Below the pieces are notes generated by a model that saw only the letters and a list, made by a program, of their open reading frames with translations, was not told the origin of the DNA and made no database searches. The translations under genes were made by a program, and so were the position numbers. 64,000 bases of DNA from Hibiscus mutabilis (Eukaryota > Streptophyta > Magnoliopsida > Malvales > Malvaceae). Location of the stretch: NCBI GenBank assembly GCA_019671005.1, contig CM033745.1, forward strand, positions 38,423,834 to 38,487,833. Reading direction: 5' to 3'. Positions 55,850 to 64,000 of the stretch are shown piece by piece (the stretch's first letter is position 1; each line of letters begins with the position of its first letter).

Positions 55850-57452
55850 TGTGCTACCTCTCTAAAAGTACTATTTTTAATGACAATCTTACAATGCTTT
55901 TGCTTGTTTTTAGGTACATTTAGTTGCATTAGGATGTTTAAATCATGCATTTACATAAGGAGTTTAGAATTCTGTCTATGTCAATACGAAAGGTTGTTTT
56001 ATTGTCAATTTTGCAGGTTTTGGCATAGCAATTGGCAAAAAAGAGCAACATAGACAAGGAATGCCAAAGAGAATGTCAAGGTGTTGTTGGCACAGAAGGA
56101 CCAGACAGTATCAAGCACCTGTTGGCGGAGAAGTGTACTTGATGCCATGCCAAGAGGCTATTGAACCCCGAAAAAATAGGCTAAGATCAAGCTCCTAAAA
56201 GATTGCAAATGGATCAATCTCATAAAAAAATAGCGCATAAGGTGCTGCCAAGTTATGTTGGTAAAGACATTCCAAGCTTGTTTGCCAAAGCAACATTGGC
56301 ATGATGACATCAGCCCTAGCCTGATAAGGTATCACACGATCGGATAAGACTCTATCTCTTATCCTTTGAGCATTTGAAATTCAAATGAAGAAGCTATCCT
56401 AATTCCTTCCTTGCACGCCTATTTAAACACCAACCGATCAAGCATTTGGTGGGGGATCATGAAGGCTTAGAGTGATTGGAGTGAGGTGTTAGAGTGCTCG
56501 ATGAGTGACGATCGGCTGCACCGAGGAAGGTGGATCAACCACTTGGCCGAGAGCTTGGATTTGAGGGCTGCATCGAGAGACCCCTCGTGCCTATTCTCTT
56601 GGTTTTAAGTTGTTTTACTTTTATTTTTATGATGGTGTATTTGAAAATGGTTATGGTTTTGTTGGTTAAATCCCTCACCATGAACTAATTTCATAGTTGG
56701 TGGGGGATGTTTGGTTTAAACGTTTTTTTATGCTTTAGTTTCTTTAATAATAAATTTGTTTCGGCAAAGTTTTTCTATTTGGCATACTTGATTTTTTCCT
56801 AAATACTCTGCCAAGCGAGAGTTGGCACTGTTGGCCTATTGCTCCTCAATATCTTAACAGACTTGGGGTGGCAACGATTGAGTTATTAAATACTAAGGAG
56901 AGAAGCTTCGAGAGAAGTCGTTCAAGTAGATGAACTTACTTTGGGAGTGATATCCACCCCTTAGGAGTACAGATCGATTCTTAATCAAATCGGTTTATTT
57001 AATAACATGCACTATAGAGATATAAGGGTTTTTATATGATCGAATTAGGGCAATGATCATCGAGAGAGGCTTTGCTAATTTTAAATCTGCTCGGTAAACA
57101 ATGCCATGATAGGTTGACATTAAAGGCTGGCACGACATGAAAAGTGTAGAAACCAGGCGTTCCCTGCCAATGCTCATCACTCATTAAAAGACCATCCTTA
57201 CCAATGTTTTACTTCCTTTTTCTAGTAATTCCAAAACAATCTTCAAAACAAGCATCTTTTCTTCCAAGGCAAGTAACAATCAAACAATCGAATTCCAGGT
57301 CAATCTCTATGGGATCAATACTCAGCTTAACTGCTTTATTAATTGCAGACCGTGTATACTTGCACGCAAAAGACTCATCTTGGGACTATTTTATTAGTTT
57401 TCCAATACATATCTTCTGCCCCTTTTTCCAGCATTCACTTAGAGAGTCTACA
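55850..57452 (+). repeat. I 3' LTR (1.6 kb)
   Basis: Starts TGTGCTACCTCTC and ends AGAGTCTACA; the last 105 bp match 50886-50990. Contains GATAA motifs (56325-56360) and many TGCCA pentamers. A second GGTGGGGGAT tract at 56700 lies inside it. Confidence 0.78.
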
Positions 57453-57680
57453 CCCCCTCCCTCAAACACTTACCCTTGCCATTGCATGATAAGTGTACAA
57501 GCCCTTGATCTTATTTTATTTAACATGCAATCTTCCATGTTGTCCTAGTATTCATTTTAATCCTTGTTAACATTGGCTATTCACTTTTCCCCTTGTTTTA
57601 ATCAATCAAGTGGTAAATTAGAGTAATCTATTTGGCACTCAAATTAGTAATACTTCTAAGCCTAATTTTGGGATATTACA
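57453..57680 (-). repeat. H 3' LTR, inner 228 bp
   Basis: Ends TTTTGGGATATTACA next to a polypurine tract (minus aggggaggagaaa, 57681-57695). Truncated at 57453 by element I; CCCCC (57453-57457) is the expected target duplication. Confidence 0.8.
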
Positions 57681-57695
57681 TTTCTCCTCCCCTAA

Positions 57696-59010
57696 ATGAA
57701 AATTCGTCCTTGAATTTTACCCTAGGTGAACATATGAGGATATTGATCTTTCATGGTTGCCTAAGGTTCCCAGGTAGCCTCTTCAGACTTGTTATTCTTC
57801 CAAAGCACTTTCACCAGAGGAATAGACTTGTTACGAAGTCTTTTAAATTCATGATCAAGGATTTGAATTGGTTCTTCTTCATAAGTCAAATCTGGGTTAA
57901 GTTATACTTCTTCAAGCTCTAACACATGGGAAGGATCTTATCGGTATTTGCAGAGCATGGAAACATGAAACACATTGTGAATCTTGTTGAATTCACTAGG
58001 CATAGCTAACTTATAAGCTACAAGACTTTTCAGTAATTTCAAATGGTCCTATGAAACGAGGACTAAGCTTTCCCTTTCTCCCTAATTTGAATACCTTTTT
58101 CCAAGGAGAGACTTTCATAAACACTTGATCTCCCACTTCATACTAAATATCTCTTATTTTAAGGTTAACATATGCTTTTTTCTATCAAAACCCTCCTTTA
58201 ATTTACTGTGAATGATATTTATTTGATCTTCCGTTTCTCTAAGGAGTTCAGGTCCTAAAGCCTTGTTTTCACCCAACTCTAACCAATACAAGGGTGTTCT
58301 GCACCTTCTTCTGTATAAAGCTTCAAACGGATCCATTTGAATGGATGCTTGATAGCTGTTTCTGCATGCAAATTCTACCAACGGTAAAGATTTCTACTAG
58401 TTTTTCCCAAAATCAATTACACAGGAACGAAACATATCTTCTAGAATTTGGATTGCCCTTTCTGATTGACCATCAGACTGGGATGAAAAGTTGTACTGAG
58501 GTTGGTCTTGGTTCCTAAAGCCTTTGCAAAGAACTACAAAATCTTGAGGTGAACAAAGGATCTCGGTCCAAGATTATGGAGATAGGAACACCGTGCAACC
58601 GAATCACTTCTCGAATATACAATTTAGCTAATTGATCCATACTCATGCTCATTCGAATAGGCATGAAGTGTGCTGACTTAGAACATCTATCGATTACCAC
58701 CCAAACTGCATCATTCTTCCTCAGGGATCAAGGTAAACCACTTACAAATTCTATAGTTATAAGATCCCATTTCCATTGAGGTAGTTCGATGGGTTGCAAG
58801 AGTCCCGTAGGGACTCGATGTTTAGCTTTAACTTTCTGGCAAGTTAAACACTTGGATACAAACTCTGTAATAGCAGATTTTATTCCTAGCCACCAGTATA
58901 ATTCCTTCAAGTCCTTATACATCTTGACAGATCCGGGGTGGATCGAGAAGGGACTACTACGAGCTTCTTGACGGATCTCCTTCTTGAGGGTTTCATTTTC
59001 AGGCACACAA
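57696..59010 (-). pseudogene. H integrase and chromodomain
   Basis: Open at 59006-58728: LKKEIRQEARSSPFSIHPGSVKMYKDLKELYWW, CLTCQKVKAKHRVP and the first core Asp region. Then 58700-58515 has VIDRCSKSAHFMPIRM and ILDRDPLFTSRFC, and 58381-58154 has VEFACRNSYQASIQMDPFEAL. Frameshifts at about 58720, 58510 and 58400 and stops near 58145 follow. The C-terminal SDPSHVLELEEV linker and chromodomain (57750-57830) are readable in pieces. Zinc-site His and Cys residues are intact. Confidence 0.84.
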
Positions 59011-59690
59011 ACTTTATTTCAAAAATAGAGTAAGCCATTAGGATTTAGAGAAAAGTCTGAATTAGGTTCATCTTTTAGCTTAAGCAAAAATTTCTAAAGC
59101 TCAAGGTCCGATTGTTGGAGACTCTTGATTCTCGAAATCAAGTGAAATTAACTTGAAGTTCGACCAAAAGCTCTCGATTCTTCTATAGCCTAAAATGAAC
59201 AATGATTGTAGTAGAAGCTACAATAAAATGAACATCTTTAGATAAGAAGGTCAAAATTCAGTTAAGGCTGATATGTAATTTGTTTAAGATCTTACCAAAC
59301 AAATGTTTGCGACTGAGTGCATCAGCCACTACATTCACTCTCCCCAGGTGATAGTCGATGACTAGGTCATAATCCTTAAGGAGTTATATCCATCTCCTTT
59401 TCCTAAGATTTATTTCTTTTTGAGTCAGGAGGTATTTAAGACTTCTGTGATCTATGAACAGATAACATTTTTCTCTAAAGAGATAATGCCTCCAAATCTT
59501 GAGGGCAAAGATAACAGCAACAAGCTCAAGATCATGAGTCGGATAGTTCAATTCATGAGACTTTATCATTCTTCCTTCCTGCATGAGTACACATCCTAAA
59601 CCAAGATAAGATGCATCACTGAAAACCATGAAATCCTTTCCCGATTCAGGTTGTGTCAAAACTAGGACATGAGTAAGAACTTGCTTTAAA
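59011..59690 (-). pseudogene. H RNase H and spacer
   Basis: 59659-59384 is open: DFMVFSDASYLGLGCVLMQEG, THDLELVAVIFALKIWRHYLF, FIDHRSLKYLLTQKEINLRKR. The three acidic residues are present. About 15 residues between GRMIK and SHELN are missing compared with E (AYASRQL region). The spacer to integrase is decayed. Confidence 0.82.
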
Positions 59691-60520
59691 TGATTAAAGC
59701 TTCATTGTTGACTTTCTGACCAAACGAAGGGTACATCCTTTTGAAAGAGTTTGGTTAAAGGAGTGGCCAAAATATAAAACCCTTTAACAAATCTTCGGTA
59801 ATAACCAGCTAACCCCAGAAAGATTCTTACTTCACCAACATTCTTCGAAGGTCTCCAATCAACGACAGACTGGATCTTCTTTGGATCGAATTTAATTCCT
59901 TATATGGATATAACATGTTCAAGAAAAGACACTTTAGACAACCAAAATTCACATTTGTTGAATTTTGCATATAGTTGATTGTCTCGAAGAGTTTGAAGGA
60001 CAATTCGAAGGTGCTTCGAATGTTCCTCCTTATTTCTAGAGTATATAAGAATATCGTCAATGAAGACTACCACAAACTTGTCCAAATAGGGTTTAAAGAC
60101 TCGGTTCATAAGGTCTATAAATGCAGCTAGAGCATTTGTTAAGCCAAATGGCATCACGAGAAATTCGTAATGACCATATTGAGTCCTGAATGCAGTTTTG
60201 GGCATGTTGGTTTCTTTAGCTTTCATCTAGTAGTTCCCTGATTGAAGATCGATCTTAGAAAACACCGTAGCATCCTTAAGCTGATCAAACAAGTCTTCAG
60301 TTCTTGGTAATGGATACTTGTTTTTGATGGTGAGCTTATTCAACTGCCGATAGTCGATGCAAAGCCTCATTGATCCATCTTTCTTCTTTACAAACAAAAC
60401 AGGGGCTCCTCAAGGAGATGAACTAGGCCTTATAAAACCTTTATCCTAAAGGTCTTGCAATTGACTCTTAAACTCCTTAAGCTCAATCAGAGCCATCCGA
60501 TAATGAGTGCTGGAAACTGA
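59691..60520 (-). pseudogene. H reverse transcriptase
   Basis: From 60520: GFIRPSSSP region with a stop near 60410, QLNKLTIKNKYPLPRT, then open 60226-59900 with AFRTQYGHYEFLVMPFGL, LDKFVVVFIDDILIYSR and KCEFWLSKVSFLEHVIS. The FIDD site is intact. The thumb continues to 59700 in another frame. Confidence 0.85.
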
Positions 60521-60780
60521 TTGGATCCTGGTTAAACTTCAATTCTAAATTCCACTTCCCAGGTTGGAGGTAATCCCGGAAGTTCCTTAGGAAATACATC
60601 AGGAAATTTAGAAATAGTTAGGATAGATTCAAAGGCAAGTTTAGTCTTATTGACTTCGAGTATAGCAACAAACACATAATTTGATTCAAAGGATTTCTTA
60701 TCTAACAAGAGTATAGATTCCATCCCAAATTACCAGACTGAGCTTGCTTTGGTCCTTTACCTCAAGGTGACTGAACAAGA
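60521..60780 (-). pseudogene. H pol linker fused to gag, protease deleted
   Basis: 60723-60532 encodes ESILLLDKKS and KFPDVFPKELPGLPPTWEVEF, the protease-RT linker. Directly upstream (about 60725) the sequence is the end of gag (KGPKQAQSGN). In A these two points lie about 450 bp apart, so the whole protease including DSG has been removed. Confidence 0.82.
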
Positions 60781-61919
60781 TTTGAATTCTTTGATACAAG
60801 AGTTGGAAGCTTGTTCGGGTTTTGAGGACAATCCTTGATATAATGATCTGATTCTCCACACATGAAGCATTCATTCTCTTGTCTCCTATACTGGCAAATG
60901 ATTTTTTTGACAGAAATTACAAGTAGGAACTTGTGAATCTCTTCTTAAATTCTCCATGCTATTAATAGAGACTAATGGTGCTGAAGACTTGACCATACAC
61001 TGAGGCTTAGATAAGAAGTTACTCTTCAGGGAGAAGTTGAAACTCGAAGAGTTTCCTCCTTAATCATTAGACTTCTTGGATGGCCACTAAGGTTTACTAT
61101 CATTTCTTGATCTTTTGTCACTCCAAGAGTAATTCCCTTTCCTTTTCTCTGATGCTTTCATTTGGGCTTCAGTGGAAATTGCCCGGTTCACCAAATCCTA
61201 GAAGTTCATAATCCCTAGAGCTTTGAATATATGGCTTAGTTCATCGTTGAGCCCGTCAATAAACATCTGCCATTTGTCTTCTTCCTTGTTGATGTACTCA
61301 GACCCATATTTACAATACTTGTAGAAATCATTGACATACTATTCTATCAGCGTGCCTCCTTTCTTTAGATATAGGAAGCATTTTTTGCGCTCATCTAGAT
61401 ACTGCTCACTTATATAGTTTTTCTGAAATTCTTTGATGAAGAATTCCTATGTGATAGCATTTGCGGGAGCAGTAAGGGCTGTAGTTTCCCCCAACTTAGT
61501 ACTTTATCAGCTAAAAGAGCTAGAGAACAGTCGAGCATTTGTTCATCAGAACATTGTAATTGCTTGATCAAGATCCTAATTCTAGTCTCCAACCACCACT
61601 CGACCACTTTCGGACTTTCATTGCTAGCTCCCGTGAAAGTGTAAGCTCAATGTTGGGCTAACTTATCTATCGGTGCCCTTGTTGACACAACTACATGAGG
61701 AGTTGGAGGGTTTTGCTTTAGAGAGGTAACCAATTGATTAAACATCTTCATCATATCGGTGAGACATTCTCGTTGTACAAGATGGATTTGAAGAGCTTCA
61801 TGATGTGGTTCAACAACATTCTTAGTATTCTGCTGCTTCTGATTCATCCTCACACTTCCTCCTTCATTGGAGGAGGCAACTGGTCTCTCATTATCCTGGC
61901 CCAAATGCATCTCAGACAT
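60781..61919 (-). pseudogene. gag: H gag
   Basis: Starts MSEMHLGQDNERPV at 61919. Contains CLTDMMKMFNQLVTSLKQ, APIDKLAQH, stop, AYTFTGASNESPKVVEWWLETRI (gag core) and the YCKYGSEYI-like and DKWQMFID segments near 61270-61330. The second zinc knuckle CFMCGESDHYIKDCP (about 60815-60865) is fully intact, unlike those of A, B, E and G. Stops near 61650 and 61070 and a shift near 61440 disrupt it. Confidence 0.84.
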
Positions 61920-62061
61920 CTTTAAGGACTAATAACACATAAAAGAGAGCTCTTATCAGACATAGATCAAAAGTACATATCAATTTTAACTCCTAGGTGG
62001 CACATGTAACAAAATAATGATGCAAAGAGGCTCGGTTTACTCCTATAATTGACTAAACTCT

Positions 62062-62074
62062 AGCTCTAATACCG
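62062..62074 (-). promoter_or_regulatory. H primer binding site (tRNA-iMet type)
   Basis: Minus strand CGGTATTAGAGCT just after the LTR end; two changes from the initiator tRNA-Met complement. Confidence 0.75.
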
Positions 62075-62079
62075 ATAAA

Positions 62080-63611
62080 TGTAACACCCCTCGACCGATT
62101 TAGAGGATAAACCGAGTTAAGAAGCATTACGTAGAAAATAAGAACTAGCAACATACATAATTACCAAGATGTTGAACATTATACTAGAAGAGAATTCAAA
62201 ACTTATGGTAATCATGCCTATAAAACTTGCACGTTATCACAATATGAATTAAGATCATTCGATTTTGGGGTTCAAATCTATAGGTTCTCCATTTGACCAA
62301 TTTAAGCTCATTTTTAGCAAGGTTCGGGTTTACCAAGTTAAGTACTCACCAAGAAATTTGAGCATCTCATTACGTTATCAGAACACAACAAACAGGGGCA
62401 ACCAACTTGCAATGAATGATTTTTAACTAGTTTACTCATGCAAGTAAAATTGAATATCAAAAGGAGAGGATAAGAGCAACTAAACATACAAGAGCAGCAA
62501 TGAACACAATTTGATTAAAGACTACCTTCCATATTACTAATGCTTATAATAGGGCCATAACTTATATACAATTTAAAACTAGCTTTAACTTTAGGTATAG
62601 TTTAAAGATCGAATCCAAGTGATATAGTTCATTTGTTTCAGCTATCCAATCAAAAGATAACACAACATCACTATTCCATGATTTCTTAAGATAACTCTAC
62701 ACAGAGGAGCAACCAAACAAACAATCAAAATCATTGAAGCATGACTAACTTAAGCCAAACTTCATCTCAAAACAAAGAGGAGCAACCACACATAATTAGA
62801 AGACTTAATACATCCATTACAGTACTTATAGATATTACAATTCACATAAAAAATTATTACCTAAATGCATTATATACAAACAAAACATTGTGTCACCTAT
62901 CTAAGAGTTCTTTAGCTAAAGATTACAAAACATAGTCTCATTTTGCTTGTGATTCGTTCTGAGCTCGATACATAAACACAATCAGATAATCACCCTGAAA
63001 GTAATCAAAAGGACTAAAGTAAGTAAATACTTAGTGAGGTAGTTCAAGGGTAACTAAAACATGAAATAGCAAATGGTGCAATTTAAGACTAAGTTATTAT
63101 CCTTTTGAGACAAGGTTCAAACAATGGCACATAATATCTCAATTTCAAAGGTGGTTAATTTAGGTACAATTACTACACATTCGAATCATAGTATCATTTT
63201 AGTTTAAAGGAATTTAGATAATTCATAGATATGTTTTTATTTGTAATGCAAGCAACAAGGTAGTTTATTAGATTATACATTTATTTCAAATTTTTTCATA
63301 ACCTTGGTAATCAAGTAGTCTAGGTACTCAAATCCCCAACCAACTGTCGACAAAAATATGGTACTCAAAGTACCAGTCAATCCCTCCTACTGTCGCCAAG
63401 TGACCAAAATATATCCCTCCTACTGTCGCCAAGTGACCAAAACATGTCCCTCCTACTGTCACCTCATAAGGACTGTAGTCCACCCCAACATGAGCTCTAT
63501 GAACTCTATGGTATGCCAATTATACCTATGTATGACTCGAAACCAAGATATTTTAATTTATTCATATCATATCAGAATCAAGATTGAGCATAGCTCCATA
63601 TTCATTTGTTT
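62080..63611 (-). repeat. H 5' LTR, part before J
   Basis: Starts TGTAACACCCC. Holds a 33-bp tandem repeat (63389-63470) and the palindromic block GGACTGTAGTCC / GAGCTC / GGTATGCC (63470-63518). No coding is visible. Interrupted at 63612. Confidence 0.83.
63389..63470. repeat. 33-bp tandem repeat in the H LTR
   Basis: ACTGTCGCC starts at 63389 and 63422 and ACTGTCACC at 63455, each 33 bp apart. The first two units share ACTGTCGCCAAGTGACCAAA. Related GTCGCCA copies in the A and E LTRs are spaced farther apart. Confidence 0.85.
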
Positions 63612-64000
63612 TGTAACACCCCTACCCCAGGTTACTAGCAAACCGGCTCGGGAGCGTTACCAAGAAAGGACAAGGCAATACAATACAAGAACAAGGAAAG
63701 AATTGATTAACTCATCCTTATCAGATGAGTTACGTAACTAGCAAGCATCCAAGCATACTTAACTTAACATGAAAGAAATCCCATATTTTGATTTCAAGTC
63801 ATTAAAGGGCATTCGAATAGACCATTAAAAATTTTGCTTTCATGCCTACATTATAGGTTACTACTTTCATGATTCATCTTGCATATTCAATCCTTGATAT
63901 CATACCACATTCGAATAACCTAAGTGTACAAACACGCTTCCTTTCAGTTCATTGTTCCTAGATGTATACATGTAACATCTCATACCTAAATTACTAACAT
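63612..64000 (-). repeat. Element J: start of an A/E-family LTR
   Basis: TGTAACACCCCTACCCCAGG at 63612 and the following bases match the E LTR at 20585 onward. It interrupts the H LTR. In this orientation it would be the 3' LTR of a minus-strand element or a solo LTR. TGTTT (63607-63611) is the predicted target duplication. Continues past the window. Confidence 0.85.

Larger units (their letters stand above)
51466..57160. repeat. TGCCA/TGGCA-enriched tract covering element I
   Basis: By eye I count roughly 70 TGCCA or TGGCA pentamers here, where base composition alone would give about eight or nine. They occur in gag, the ORFs, the non-coding interval and the LTR, in all frames and both orientations, so they are not a codon effect. 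Neighbouring elements lack the enrichment. Confidence 0.65.
50886..57452 (+). mobile_element. Element I: non-autonomous Athila-like retrotransposon
   Basis: Plus strand. A 3' LTR of 1603 bp (55850-57452) begins TGTGCTACC and ends TCTACA. Only the last 105 bp of the 5' LTR (50886-50990) remain in the window because G is inserted there. A tRNA-Asp-like primer site, Athila-type gag tail and a late ORF are present; RT, RNase H and integrase are absent. It is inserted in the 3' LTR of H, which resumes at 57453. Confidence 0.85.
57453..63611 (-). mobile_element. Element H: outermost chromovirus of the nest
   Basis: Minus strand: last 228 bp of the 3' LTR (57453-57680), internal 57681-62079 (4.4 kb, about 0.5 kb shorter than E because the protease is deleted), and 1532 bp of the 5' LTR (62080-63611) before element J interrupts it. 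Proteins are clearly related to A and E but more diverged. The remainder of the left LTR should lie upstream of everything in this window. Confidence 0.87.

Noticed and set aside
63389..63470. Short regular repeats that might suggest a CRISPR array
   Set aside because: Units are directly adjacent with no unique spacers and lie in a plant LTR.
1..64000. Insertion preference of these elements for LTRs
   Set aside because: Five of the visible insertions (C, D, G, I, J) are in LTRs, but LTRs make up roughly half or more of the sequence, so this is not convincing.

Overview
The window is a plant (probably dicot) intergenic region built entirely of long-terminal-repeat retrotransposons. I see no host gene, tRNA, rRNA or bacterial feature. 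Almost all coding matter is decayed Ty3/gypsy gag-pol: CCHC zinc knuckles, DSG protease, FIDD reverse transcriptase, RNase H, DDE integrase and C-terminal chromodomains. That domain order, tRNA-iMet primer sites and 1.9-4.0 kb LTRs point to the Tekay/Del branch of plant chromoviruses. One element (50886-57452) is a non-autonomous Athila-like element with a tRNA-Asp-type primer site. The species cannot be fixed from the sequence.

The elements are nested like Russian dolls. Outermost is H (minus; 57453-63611). Athila-like I (plus; 50886-57452) sits in an H LTR. G (minus; 41191-50885) sits in the 5' LTR of I. D (minus; 8100-9882 plus 40566-41190) sits in an LTR of G. Two elements sit in D: A (plus; 1-8099) in its integrase, and B (minus; 9883-40565) in its reverse transcriptase, with a perfect TCCTT target duplication. 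B in turn carries C (minus; 10198-17327) in its 3' LTR and E (minus; 20585-32661) between integrase and chromodomain, with a perfect GGCAT duplication. At the right edge another A/E-family LTR, J (plus-strand reading from 63612), interrupts the other LTR of H. The nest is six layers deep, and the left halves of H, I, G, D and A should lie just upstream of the window.

B carries an internal inversion: 34531-38441 (second part of its 5' LTR, primer site, gag, protease and most of RT) is flipped relative to the rest. About 18 bp of LTR and 12 bp of pol are missing at the two joints. Rough LTR-to-LTR divergence from short aligned stretches is C about 3%, E about 6%, B about 9% and G about 9-10%, which matches the nesting order.

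No element looks able to move by itself. A lost the RT catalytic motif, G has a mutated protease site, H lost its protease, C and D lost gag and the primer site, B has FIDY for FIDD, and all have stops or frameshifts. The LTRs hold the most unusual non-coding structure: clusters of near-palindromic RTAYCGRTAY motifs, a three-palindrome block shared by four LTR families, tandem stem-loops and CAATR-rich repeats. Element I is strikingly rich in TGCCA/TGGCA in coding and non-coding parts alike, and carries a 'putative plant transposon protein' ORF but no pol.
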